Shown piece after piece: positions 1 through 5,604 of a DNA stretch of 5,604 nucleotides. The notes beneath the pieces were generated by a model. It saw only the letters and a program-made list of their open reading frames with translations, was not told the DNA's origin and searched no databases. Location of the stretch: NCBI GenBank assembly GCA_009701115.1, contig WLKR01000090.1, forward strand, positions 1-5,604, read 5' to 3'. A program made the position numbers and the translations under genes. The stretch's first letter is position 1, and each line of letters starts with the position of its first letter. This DNA is from Actinomycetota bacterium. GTDB taxonomy: Bacteria; Actinomycetota; Acidimicrobiia; Acidimicrobiales; RAAP-2.

Positions 1-1733
1 ACGTCTTCATCGCGAGCGGCAGCCACGATCTCTTCAGGTGAGAGGCGAATGCCCTGGTAGACAACCTCGAAACCGGCGTCGCGAGCGGCCACGGCCACCT
101 GTTCGGCACCGTTGGAGTGGCCATCGAGACCGGGCTTGGCCACCAAAATCTTGGGCGGTGTACCACGCTTGGCGGTGAGGGCCTTGGAGCGCTCTACGAG
201 TGCGGTGAACTCCTTGCTCCGAGTCGCGACCCCGGCGCGCACGCCAGTAGGGGCACGGTACTCACCGTAAACGGCACGCAGGCAGTTGGCCCACTCCCCG
301 GTGGTGCCGCCCGCTTTCGCGAGGGCAATGGTGGGGGGCATGATGTTGTCGGCCACGTCCGAGGACTGGGCGACGCGCGAGAGTTCCTCGAGAGCCTTCG
401 TCACGGCCGCTTCGTCACGGCCGGCTCGCCACGCTTGCACGGTGGTAATTGTTTCTGCTTCGACCTTGGGGTCGACCTTCATGATGGCTTCGAGCGAGTC
501 TCCGGCGGTGAGGGGTGATTCGCTGGTCTCGCCGTACTTGTTAACGCCCACCACGATTTGCTCACCGGTTTCGATGCGAGCAACGCGATCGGCCTGACTC
601 GCCACGAGGCGGGCCTTCAATTCGTCGATGCAGTTAAAGGCTCCACCGAGGGCGAGCACTTCATCGAGCTCGTCCTGCGCGGCGTGGATGAGTTCGTTGG
701 TCTTGTTGGCCATGACGAGTGAGCCGTCGAAAATGTCGGGGTACTCCAGGAGGTCAGTCTCAAAGGCGAGCACCTGCTGCATGCGCAGGCTCCACTGCTG
801 GTCCCAGGGTCGGGGCAGTCCGAGTGCCTCGTTCCACGCGGGTAGCTGAACGGCCCGGGCGCGAGCGTCGGCTGACATGGTGACGCCCAGCATCTCCAGC
901 ACGATGCGCTGGATGTTGTTCTCGGGCTGCTGTTCGGTGAGACCCAACGAGTTGACCTGGACGCCGTAGCGGAAGCGTCGCATCGCGGGGTCGGTGACGC
1001 CGTAACGGTCACGGCAGATGCGATCCCACATCTCGGTGAAGGCGCGCATCTTGGCGATTTCCTCGACGAAGCGAATACCGGCGTTAACGAAGAATGAAAT
1101 GCGGCCCACTACTTCGGGGAGCTGGTCGGGTGAGATCTTGCCGGAGTCCCGGACGCCATCGAGAATGTCAATGGCGGTGGCGAGGGCGTAGGCAATTTCC
1201 TGCACGGGGGTAGCGCCGGCCTCTTGGAGGTGGTAGCTACAGACGTTGATGGGATTCCACTTGGGAACGTTGTTGATGCCGTAGGCGATCATGTCAACGA
1301 TGAGACGCTTCGACGCCTGTGGGGGGAAGATGAACGTCCCGCGCGAGAGGTACTCCTTGACAATGTCGTTCTGCGTGGTGCCCGACAAATCGGTGAATGG
1401 CACATTCTGCTCGTCGGCGTAGGCCAAGTAGAGACCCCACAGCCAGGCAGCCGTGGCGTTGATCGTCATCGAGGTGTTCATCTCGCCGACGGGAATCTCG
1501 TTCAGCAGTTCGCGCATGTGGCCGAGATGGGCAACCGGAACGCCGACCTTGCCCACTTCGCCAGCGGCCGCCGAGGCGTCAGGGTCGTAGCCCGTCTGCG
1601 TGGGCAGGTCGAAGGCAATCGAGAGGCCGGTTTGGCCCTTGGAAAGATTGGTGCGATACAGCTCGTTGGACTTGGCGGCAGTGGAGTGACCGGAGTACGT
1701 CCGCATCACCCAAGGCTTAGATCGTTCGGCCAT
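1..1733 (-). CDS. ecm: Ethylmalonyl-CoA mutase (MeaA/Ecm), C-terminus cut by window edge
   Basis: This is an adenosylcobalamin-dependent mutase that converts (2R)-ethylmalonyl-CoA to (2S)-methylsuccinyl-CoA in the ethylmalonyl-CoA pathway, in the cytoplasm. The frame is open from the ATG at 1733 to the window edge: 577 codons plus two bases, of about 650-680 usual for the family. It opens with [17 protein letters not shown] and continues with [10 protein letters not shown], the MeaA/Ecm versions of motifs that read YAGFST and GDVGMAGVAI in methylmalonyl-CoA mutase. Against Propionibacterium methylmalonyl-CoA mutase (recalled sequence), a constant offset of 76 places Tyr13, Arg131 and His168 on its Tyr89, Arg207 and His244. 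Isobutyryl-CoA mutase has Phe and Gln at the first two, so it is unlikely. The B12 domain begins near residue 526 with the cobalt-ligand motif DxHxxG at D537, H539 and G542. A good AAAGGAG site lies 6 bases before the ATG. It follows hbd by 45 bases and is probably co-transcribed. Confidence 0.92.
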   Translation of the reverse strand, partial: MAERSKPWVMRTYSGHSTAAKSNELYRTNLSKGQTGLSIAFDLPTQTGYDPDASAAAGEVGKVGVPVAHLGHMRELLNEIPVGEMNTSMTINATAAWLWGLYLAYADEQNVPFTDLSGTTQNDIVKEYLSRGTFIFPPQASKRLIVDMIAYGINNVPKWNPINVCSYHLQEAGATPVQEIAYALATAIDILDGVRDSGKISPDQLPEVVGRISFFVNAGIRFVEEIAKMRAFTEMWDRICRDRYGVTDPAMRRFRYGVQVNSLGLTEQQPENNIQRIVLEMLGVTMSADARARAVQLPAWNEALGLPRPWDQQWSLRMQQVLAFETDLLEYPDIFDGSLVMANKTNELIHAAQDELDEVLALGGAFNCIDELKARLVASQADRVARIETGEQIVVGVNKYGETSESPLTAGDSLEAIMKVDPKVEAETITTVQAWRAGRDEAAVTKALEELSRVAQSSDVADNIMPPTIALAKAGGTTGEWANCLRAVYGEYRAPTGVRAGVATRSKEFTALVERSKALTAKRGTPPKILVAKPGLDGHSNGAEQVAVAARDAGFEVVYQGIRLSPEEIVAAARDED

Positions 1734-1739
1734 CTCAAA

Positions 1740-1746
1740 CTCCTTT
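1740..1746 (-). promoter_or_regulatory. Shine-Dalgarno site of ecm
   Basis: Read on the minus strand this is AAAGGAG followed by TTTGAG and the ATG at 1733, a spacing of 6 bases. It fixes the ecm start and contrasts with hbd, the first gene of the unit, which lacks a comparable site. It lies four bases downstream of the foot of the intergenic hairpin, so a folded hairpin would leave it accessible or only partly masked. Confidence 0.75.
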
Positions 1747-1750
1747 ATCT

Positions 1751-1779
1751 GGTCGTTCGTCAGAGGCTGAAGAACGACC
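1751..1779 (-). other. Hairpin between hbd and ecm
   Basis: The arms GGTCGTTC (1751-1758) and GAACGACC (1772-1779) pair perfectly over 8 bases. Inside them, after one mismatch (1759/1771), TCAG (1760-1763) pairs with CTGA (1767-1770), closing a 3-base loop. The foot uses the last base of the hbd stop codon (TAG, 1781-1779). There is no T-tract after the stem on the minus strand: the sequence goes straight into AGATAAAGGAG, the ecm ribosome site. An intrinsic terminator is therefore unlikely. An mRNA-stability, processing or attenuation element between the two cistrons, or a protein-binding palindrome, fits better (inference). Confidence 0.7.
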
Positions 1780-2633
1780 TACTTGCGATAGTCAAAAAAG
1801 CCAGTGCCCGACTTGCGTCCGAGCTGACCCGCCACGACCATGCGCTTCAGCAGGGGAGCGGGGGCGTAGTTAGCGTCAGCAAATTCGAGGTACAGGGCCT
1901 CGAGGATGGCCAATGAGGTGTCCAGACCGACGAGGTCCAAGAGTGCGAACGGCCCCATGGGGAAGCCGCAGCCGCCCTTCATGGCGATGTCGATACCTTC
2001 CTTGGAAGCAACACCCGACTCGAAGAGCTTGATGGCGTTGTTCAAGTAGGGGAAGAGGAGGGCGTTGACGATAAAGCCGGCCTGGTCCTTCACGCGAACA
2101 GGGTCCTTGCCACAAGCGGCGGCGAACTCGGTCACGGCGGCGAGGGTCTCGTCGCTGGCCGTAATCGGGGCCACAATCTCGACGAGGCTCATTGCGGTGG
2201 CGGGGTTGAAGAAGTGCACACCACAGACGTTCTCGGGGCGCGAGGTCTGCATGGCCATTTCGATGACGGGCAACGTGGAGGTGTTGGTCGCGATGATGGC
2301 GCCACTCTTGACGATGCCGTCCAGCTCGTTAAAGAGGGCCTTTTTGGTTCCGAGATCTTCGACGATGGACTCAATCACGAGGTCGCAGTCAGCAAGGTCC
2401 TTGAGGCTGGTCGTCGCCGAGACGCGGGCGCGCAGGGCGTCGGCGTCTTCCTGGCTCTTCTTGCCTCGCTCTACCTGCTTGGCCAACGACTTCTCGAGAC
2501 CAGCAATCATGCCGTCAGCAGTGGCCTGCGAACGACTCCGAAGAATCACGGTGCATCCCGCGCTGGCGGCAACTTCTGCGATGCCGCTGCCCATGATGCC
2601 CGATCCAATAACGCCAACTTTGTTAATAGCCAT
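1779..2633 (-). CDS. hbd: 3-hydroxybutyryl-CoA dehydrogenase (Hbd/PaaH family)
   Basis: This 284-residue enzyme interconverts acetoacetyl-CoA and 3-hydroxybutyryl-CoA (the (S)-isomer in this family), in the cytoplasm. Length and layout match single-domain Hbd: a Rossmann domain with GSGIMGSG at residues 10-17, then the all-alpha dimerisation domain from about residue 185. The expected active-site residues are present: Ser119 in NTSTLP, His140 in GVHFFNP, Glu152 in LVEIV and Asn190 in FIVNALL. After the second Rossmann strand, where NAD enzymes usually have Asp or Glu, it reads VILRSRS (Arg32, Arg34), which suggests NADP(H) use. I chose the ATG at 2633. A TTG two codons upstream (2639) is in frame, but a TAGAGT box ends exactly 6 bases before the ATG, which favours a leaderless ATG start. 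Being next to ecm suggests it feeds the ethylmalonyl-CoA pathway; a role in beta-oxidation or butanoate use is also possible. Confidence 0.93.
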   Translation of the reverse strand: MAINKVGVIGSGIMGSGIAEVAASAGCTVILRSRSQATADGMIAGLEKSLAKQVERGKKSQEDADALRARVSATTSLKDLADCDLVIESIVEDLGTKKALFNELDGIVKSGAIIATNTSTLPVIEMAMQTSRPENVCGVHFFNPATAMSLVEIVAPITASDETLAAVTEFAAACGKDPVRVKDQAGFIVNALLFPYLNNAIKLFESGVASKEGIDIAMKGGCGFPMGPFALLDLVGLDTSLAILEALYLEFADANYAPAPLLKRMVVAGQLGRKSGTGFFDYRK

Positions 2634-2639
2634 GCTCAA

Positions 2640-2645
2640 ACTCTA
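2640..2645 (-). promoter_or_regulatory. Candidate -10 box for leaderless hbd-ecm transcript
   Basis: TAGAGT on the minus strand matches the actinobacterial TAnnnT -10 pattern. It is followed by six bases (TTGAGC) and then the ATG at 2633, so a start of transcription at the usual distance falls on or next to the ATG. There is no good Shine-Dalgarno, only GAG fragments, and no clear -35 box. The call is inference from position and motif. Confidence 0.5.
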
Positions 2646-2681
2646 TCGGTGTCCGGTGGTGGCGAAATTTGCCGGAGCGGG

Positions 2682-2687
2682 CAAACT
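2682..2687 (+). promoter_or_regulatory. Weak candidate -10 box before the S51-like gene
   Basis: CAAACT sits exactly six bases before the GTG at 2694, the same spacing as the TAnnnT boxes of hbd and lysC. It keeps the A at position 2 and the T at position 6 but lacks the first T. The purine run AGAGGG that follows abuts the GTG with no spacer, so it is a poor ribosome site. Low confidence. Confidence 0.25.
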
Positions 2688-2693
2688 AGAGGG

Positions 2694-3272
2694 GTGACTA
2701 TTCATTCGCCCGACTTCCTCGCCGCCGGCTCCGAGTTCCCACTCGCCGAGTGTTTGGCGGCCCAACTACCGTCCGAGGCCGACGTGGTCATCATCCCGCT
2801 GGCCGCCGTATTCACGGGGGCGGCCGAGGCGGCCATCGCCGTGGCCGAACTCCTCGGTGGTACGGAATTTCGCGTCGAGGCCCTGCTGGTTACCGATAAG
2901 GAGTCGGCCAATAACGAGCACTTCGCCCAGCGGATCCGTGAAGCCGATGCCGTCATCGTGACCGATGGATCGCCACTACACCTGCGCAGCACGTTGCGGG
3001 AAACCGAAGTTGAGCGGGCGCTGCGCGACGCCTCGCTGGTGGTGGGAATGGGGTCAGTGGCCACAGTCTTTGGCGACCCCATGATTGATCCTCGGGGCGG
3101 TGCCCCGACGACGGGTATGGGTCTCTTTACGGACGCGATTGTGACCGTTGAGGGCCCCACGCTGGAACGAACGCGTGAACTATTGACCGACGACGTGGAG
3201 TTGTACGTAGTCGAGCCGAAGATGGGTATCTATCGCCACTCGGGCGAATGGTACGTCTCTAGCGCTCAGTAA
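2694..3272 (+). CDS. Divergent peptidase S51/GATase1-like protein, probable pseudoenzyme
   Basis: This is a 192-residue cytoplasmic protein of unproven function. The reading frame is open far upstream, but only antisense to hbd, so I start it at the GTG at 2694, in the divergent gap; no in-frame ATG occurs until deep in the gene. The central block (residues about 80-145) follows the peptidase S51/cyanophycinase-like pattern: ADAVIVTDGSPLHLRSTL, then VVGMGSVATVFG, then DPMIDPRGGAPTTGMGLF. Active members, as I recall them, have GxSAGA at the nucleophile elbow, with DPMxDPRGGAFTxGLGLV after it and a downstream His (PHxD-like) in the active site. Here the elbow reads GMGSVATV, so the nucleophile position aligns with Gly, and the downstream stretch AIVTVEGPTLERTREL has no His. 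It may bind a ligand or partner rather than hydrolyse anything. It is divergent from hbd and convergent with the cyclophilin pair; no partner is evident from context. Confidence 0.75.
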   Translation: MTIHSPDFLAAGSEFPLAECLAAQLPSEADVVIIPLAAVFTGAAEAAIAVAELLGGTEFRVEALLVTDKESANNEHFAQRIREADAVIVTDGSPLHLRSTLRETEVERALRDASLVVGMGSVATVFGDPMIDPRGGAPTTGMGLFTDAIVTVEGPTLERTRELLTDDVELYVVEPKMGIYRHSGEWYVSSAQ

Positions 3273-3810
3273 TTGTTACGGACTGAATCGTCACGACTTC
3301 ACTCGGACGACCTGAACCTGAACCTAGGTCGTTGATGGTCTGGACCACATCGAGACCGCTGACGACCTTGCCGAAGAGGCTGTAGAGCGGGGGCAGGCGC
3401 ATGCCGTCAGGACCAGAGATCACGAAGAACTGTGAACCGTTGGTGTTCGGGCCGGCGTTGGCCATGGCCAAGGAACCCAACTCGTAGCGGCCGGGCTTGG
3501 GCAGTTCATCGTTGAAGCGGTAGCCGGGACCACCGGTGCCGGTGCCGGTGGGGTCGCCACCCTGCAGAACGAAACCGGGAATGACGCGGTGGAAGATGAT
3601 GCCGTCGAAGTAGTGCCAACGGGCGAGGAACACAAAGTTGTTCACCGTGACGGGCGCGGCCAACGGGTCGAGCAAGATTTCGAGCGTGCCCTTGTCGGTC
3701 ACCATGGTGGCCTCGTAGGTCTTCGCGGAATCGATAATCATTGGCGGCACTTCGGGGAAGCTCTGACGCTTCTCGCTACTGCCGTCGGCGTTGGGAATTA
3801 GTTCTGACAT
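3259..3810 (-). CDS. Cyclophilin-type peptidyl-prolyl cis-trans isomerase, cytoplasmic
   Basis: This 183-residue single-domain cyclophilin speeds cis-trans isomerisation of X-Pro bonds during protein folding. There is no signal peptide or membrane segment, so it is cytoplasmic. After a roughly 30-residue polar N-terminal extension the fold runs to the end. Catalytic Arg75 sits in IIFHRVIPGF, with Phe80 and Gln83 (VLQGGDPTGTG) at the spacing of Arg55, Phe60 and Gln63 in human cyclophilin A. The second signature is MANAGPNTNGSQFF (residues 116-129). The cyclosporin-contact region reads RLPPLYSLFG with no Trp, so weak cyclosporin binding is expected. The ATG at 3810 has an AGGAG site 5 bases upstream that overlaps the stop codon of the membrane cyclophilin gene 8 bases away, so the two are probably translationally coupled. 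Its 3' end overlaps the convergent S51-like gene by 14 bases. Confidence 0.95.
   Translation of the reverse strand: MSELIPNADGSSEKRQSFPEVPPMIIDSAKTYEATMVTDKGTLEILLDPLAAPVTVNNFVFLARWHYFDGIIFHRVIPGFVLQGGDPTGTGTGGPGYRFNDELPKPGRYELGSLAMANAGPNTNGSQFFVISGPDGMRLPPLYSLFGKVVSGLDVVQTINDLGSGSGRPSEVVTIQSVTITER
3424..3470. repeat. 47-base exact repeat, copy 1 (cyclophilin core)
   Basis: This stretch encodes the MANAGPNTNGSQFF region of the cytoplasmic cyclophilin. It is identical base for base to 3996-4042 in the neighbouring cyclophilin gene, in the same orientation, while flanking sequence differs. It therefore marks paralogy plus possible gene conversion, not a mobile repeat. Confidence 0.85.
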
Positions 3811-3815
3811 GGAAA

Positions 3816-3820
3816 CTCCT
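3816..3820 (-). promoter_or_regulatory. Shine-Dalgarno overlapping upstream stop codon
   Basis: AGGAG on the minus strand lies 5 bases before the ATG at 3810. Its first two bases, AG, are the end of the TAG stop (3821-3819) of the membrane cyclophilin. A ribosome finishing the first gene would stand on the start site of the second, a standard layout for coupled translation. Confidence 0.75.
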
Positions 3821-4661
3821 AGTTGTGAATAGTGACAGAGAGAATGCGGTGTGTGACGAGTGGTGGGACACCGTTACTCGATGGATCGGCGTTACCAGCC
3901 GCGTCCAACCGCACGAGTGTTTCTTGACCAGTCGTTACTTGGCCGAAGCGGGAGTAGCTGTTGGGCAGCGACTGACCGGATGCTCCGGTCACGATGAAGA
4001 ACTGTGAACCGTTGGTGTTCGGGCCGGCGTTGGCCATGGCCACTGAGTAGAGCGGGTACGGACCGGCCGGCAGTTCGTCGGCGAAGGAGTAGCCCGGACC
4101 ACCGGAACCAGTGCCCGTGGGGTCACCGGTCTGGACCATAAAGCCCGGAATAGCGCGGTGGAAGATGATGCAGTGGAAGAAGTTCTGCTTGGCCAGGAAG
4201 ACGAAGTTGTTGGTCGTCTTCGGTGCGTTGATGGGGTCGAGCGCGATGGTGAAGTTGCCAGCCGTGGTTACGACGTCGGCGTAGTACTTCTTCGACGTGC
4301 TGATTGTCATCGCCGGAGCCTTGGACCATTGGAGATTGTTGGCTCGAGTGGAGGTGCTGGATGGGCAGCCGGCCTGCCGTGCGAGGGCGTCGGCCTGAGT
4401 TTGACCTACGGCCATAGGGGTCGTCGTGGTTGACACGGCGGTCGTTGTGGAAGTCGTCGAGCTGGTGGCGACCGTAGAGGTGGTTACCAGGGGGGTTGAG
4501 AGGTTGCTCTTGATCAACAGTAGGGAGCCAACGACGGCGACGGCTACTGCGACCGAGACGCCGATGCGGCGCATCAACCGCTGACGCTTGGCTTGTCGAC
4601 GCTCCTGCTCGATCTTTTGACGACGGGCTTCTTTATGGCGGGCACGCTTGGCATTTGGCAC
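3819..4661 (-). CDS. Membrane-anchored cyclophilin-type peptidyl-prolyl isomerase
   Basis: This 280-residue protein is predicted to fold proteins outside the cytoplasmic membrane. Residues 1-32 are a strongly basic, helical tail rich in Arg, Lys, Gln and Glu. Residues about 33-50 (IGVSVAVAVAVVGSLLLI) form a single membrane span, which with the basic N-side predicts N-in/C-out topology. Residues about 55-82 are a Ser/Thr-rich, low-complexity linker. The cyclophilin domain covers about 118-280, with Arg169 in IIFHRAIPGF, Phe174, Gln177, DPTGTGSGGPGY and MANAGPNTNGSQFF (208-221). Cys99 and Cys164 are two cysteines of the exposed part and could form a disulfide (inference). The start is a GTG at 4661; the basic N-terminus supports it, and TAGGAT lies 7 bases upstream. 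It is the first gene of a two-cyclophilin unit and divergent from lysC. Confidence 0.93.
   Translation of the reverse strand: MPNAKRARHKEARRQKIEQERRQAKRQRLMRRIGVSVAVAVAVVGSLLLIKSNLSTPLVTTSTVATSSTTSTTTAVSTTTTPMAVGQTQADALARQAGCPSSTSTRANNLQWSKAPAMTISTSKKYYADVVTTAGNFTIALDPINAPKTTNNFVFLAKQNFFHCIIFHRAIPGFMVQTGDPTGTGSGGPGYSFADELPAGPYPLYSVAMANAGPNTNGSQFFIVTGASGQSLPNSYSRFGQVTTGQETLVRLDAAGNADPSSNGVPPLVTHRILSVTIHN
3996..4042. repeat. 47-base exact repeat, copy 2 (cyclophilin core)
   Basis: Identical to 3424-3470 and in the same relative codon position of the membrane cyclophilin. The codons for about 15 consecutive residues are the same in both genes, including third positions, although the proteins diverge on both sides. 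Confidence 0.85.
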
Positions 4662-4668
4662 GGGCGTA

Positions 4669-4674
4669 ATCCTA
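4669..4674 (-). promoter_or_regulatory. Candidate -10 box (or Shine-Dalgarno) of the cyclophilin unit
   Basis: TAGGAT on the minus strand fits TAnnnT and ends 7 bases before the GTG at 4661, as expected for a leaderless mRNA. The same bases contain AGGA 8 bases before the GTG and could instead be a weak ribosome site. The sequence alone cannot separate the two readings. Confidence 0.4.
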
Positions 4675-4710
4675 CCCCCGACCTTGAAATGAGACCCGTA
4701 GCGCGACCGG

Positions 4711-4716
4711 TAGTTT
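4711..4716 (+). promoter_or_regulatory. Candidate -10 box for leaderless lysC
   Basis: TAGTTT is followed by exactly six bases (TAGAAC) and the lysC ATG at 4723. No Shine-Dalgarno-like run lies before the ATG. A TTGAAA at 4684-4689 resembles a -35 box, but its 21-base spacing is too long for a standard promoter. A leaderless start is inferred. Confidence 0.5.
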
Positions 4717-4722
4717 TAGAAC

Positions 4723-5604
4723 ATGGCTTTAGTGGTCCAAAAGTATGGCGGTACCAGTGTTGGGGATGCCGAACGCATCCGCGCCGTCGCTGAACACGTC
4801 GCTCGAACCGTCCGTGGTGGCGACCAGGTTGTCGTGGTCGTTTCGGCCATGGGTAAGTCCACTGACGATCTCTTAAGGCTCGCTGATGAGGTCTCTTCCG
4901 TCAAGCCCAAGCGCGAACTCGACATGCTCCTCACCGCCGGTGAACGTATTTCTATGTCGCTAGTCTCCATGGCTCTCGCTGGACAGGGCTTAAAGACGGC
5001 CTCGTTCACTGGTTCGCAGGCCGGCATTATTACTGACACCGACCACACTCGCGCCAAAATTCTCGAAATGCGCCCCGAACGTATTGAAGAGGCCCTCCGC
5101 GATGGCTACACCCCCGTCGTCGCCGGCTTCCAGGGCGTCTCCACCGATCGCGATATCACCACCCTCGGTCGAGGTGGTTCGGACGTTACGGCCGTGGCGC
5201 TGGCCGCGGCCCTCAAGGCCGATGTCTGTGAGATCTACACCGACGTCACGGGCGTCTACAGCGCCGATCCCCGCGTGGTGCCCCAAGCTCGTCGACTCGC
5301 CAAGATTTCGTTTGACGAAATGATGGAGATGGCCGCCACTGGTGGCCGTGTATTGATGTTGCGCTCCGTGGAGTTCGCCCGCCGCCATGGCGTGCCCCTG
5401 CACGTGCGTTCAAGTTTCACCTGGGAGCCTGGCACCTGGGTCGTTGAGGAGGAAGTATCCATGGAAGAAGCAGTCGTCTCGGCCGTAACCGATGACACCT
5501 CAGAAGCCAAGATCACCGTGGCGAATGTGCCCGACCGTCCCGGATTGGCCGCCCGCCTGTTCCGTGAGCTCGCGGACAAGGGAATCAATCTCGACATGAT
5601 TGTC
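4723..5604 (+). CDS. lysC: Aspartokinase (LysC), C-terminus cut by window edge
   Basis: Aspartokinase phosphorylates L-aspartate to 4-aspartyl phosphate, the first step to lysine, diaminopimelate, threonine, methionine and isoleucine. The first 294 of about 410-420 residues are present. It begins [12 protein letters not shown], closely resembling Corynebacterium glutamicum LysC, with catalytic Lys7 in KYGGTS. Other kinase motifs are VVSAMGK (39-45), LLTAGERIS (69-77), the ATP-site [11 protein letters not shown] (147-157) and [13 protein letters not shown] (172-184). The first regulatory ACT domain starts near residue 263 with [17 protein letters not shown] and is cut at the edge. In C. glutamicum this region holds feedback-resistance sites (around its Ala279). 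An internal ATG (codon 247) with a strong ribosome site probably also makes a separate beta subunit. asd, often the next gene, is not visible. Confidence 0.96.
   Translation, partial: MALVVQKYGGTSVGDAERIRAVAEHVARTVRGGDQVVVVVSAMGKSTDDLLRLADEVSSVKPKRELDMLLTAGERISMSLVSMALAGQGLKTASFTGSQAGIITDTDHTRAKILEMRPERIEEALRDGYTPVVAGFQGVSTDRDITTLGRGGSDVTAVALAAALKADVCEIYTDVTGVYSADPRVVPQARRLAKISFDEMMEMAATGGRVLMLRSVEFARRHGVPLHVRSSFTWEPGTWVVEEEVSMEEAVVSAVTDDTSEAKITVANVPDRPGLAARLFRELADKGINLDMIV
5447..5463 (+). promoter_or_regulatory. Internal ribosome site and start codon for LysC beta subunit
   Basis: AGGAGG at 5447-5452 is followed by 8 bases and an in-frame ATG at 5461 (Met247), beginning MEEAVVSAV. In C. glutamicum and Bacillus lysC, a beta subunit made of the ACT regulatory domains starts from an internal in-frame site near residue 250, and the residues here align with the C. 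glutamicum stretch EEAVLTGVATDKSEAK. This is the best Shine-Dalgarno in the window, while the main lysC start has none. Confidence 0.7.

Noticed and set aside
1..1733. Methylmalonyl-CoA mutase or isobutyryl-CoA mutase as the identity of the mutase.
   Set aside because: YSGHST, GKVGVPV and SRGTF are MeaA/Ecm versions of the motifs, and Tyr13 and Arg131 are not the Phe and Gln of isobutyryl-CoA mutase.
1751..1779. Intrinsic terminator between hbd and ecm.
   Set aside because: No T-run follows the stem on the transcribed strand, and a good ecm ribosome site comes directly after it.
1224..1916. Open plus-strand frame of 230 codons.
   Set aside because: It lies antisense to ecm and hbd, which both have strong family motifs; it is a high-GC shadow frame with no recognisable domain.
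2634..2639. TTG at 2639 as the hbd start.
   Set aside because: The ATG at 2633 matches the usual N-terminus (a few residues before the Rossmann strand) and has the -10-like box at the leaderless distance. The TTG has no ribosome site.
2214..2693. The plus-strand reading frame of the S51-like gene stays open back to an ATG at 2214, giving 352 codons.
   Set aside because: The extra part is exactly antisense to the well-supported hbd gene and has no family features. The homologous part starts just after the GTG at 2694.
4440..4500. Short repeats in the Ser/Thr-coding region, looked at as a possible tandem repeat array.
   Set aside because: They are low-complexity Thr/Ser codons of the linker in the membrane cyclophilin, with no regular unit.
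4684..4689. TTGAAA as the -35 box of lysC.
   Set aside because: Its distance to the TAGTTT box is 21 bases, outside the normal 16-19 range.

Overview
The window looks like chromosomal DNA from a moderately high-GC (about 60% by eye) actinobacterium. The evidence is a Streptomyces/Methylobacterium-type ethylmalonyl-CoA mutase, a Corynebacterium-like aspartokinase with an internal beta-subunit start, actinobacterial tandem cyclophilins, and gene starts that look leaderless. The Ser/Thr-rich linker of the membrane cyclophilin and the divergent S51/GATase1-like protein would fit Acidimicrobiia, but that placement is a guess from memory of similar proteins. Coding density is very high. No RNA gene, mobile element, CRISPR array or prophage feature was seen, and there is no gene-free stretch over 300 bases.

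Layout. Positions 1-2633 (minus strand) hold a two-gene unit, hbd (3-hydroxybutyryl-CoA dehydrogenase) then ecm/meaA (ethylmalonyl-CoA mutase, cut by the left edge). The two are separated by 45 bases that contain a strong hairpin. Positions 2694-3272 (plus strand) hold a small protein that resembles the peptidase S51/cyanophycinase-like fold but appears to lack the catalytic serine and histidine. It converges on, and overlaps by 14 bases, a minus-strand pair of tandem cyclophilin-type prolyl isomerases (3259-4661). The upstream one is membrane-anchored and the downstream one is cytoplasmic. From 4723 on the plus strand runs lysC, aspartokinase, cut by the right edge after 294 residues.

How the genes work together. 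Hbd and Ecm fit one route: acetoacetyl-CoA to 3-hydroxybutyryl-CoA, then (through steps not in the window) crotonyl-CoA and ethylmalonyl-CoA, then methylsuccinyl-CoA. This is the ethylmalonyl-CoA pathway for C2 assimilation, or for supply of C4/C5 CoA units. The cyclophilins assist folding on both sides of the membrane. LysC opens the aspartate amino-acid family. These units appear functionally unrelated neighbours.

The most interesting non-coding signals are three. First, genes that begin a transcription unit carry a TAnnnT box 6-7 bases before the start codon, with no or ambiguous Shine-Dalgarno, while genes inside a unit have good Shine-Dalgarno sites. Second, there is a near-perfect AGGAGG internal start in lysC. 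Third, there is the hbd-ecm hairpin. I found no convincing new multi-gene system; the window is mostly ordinary core metabolism.
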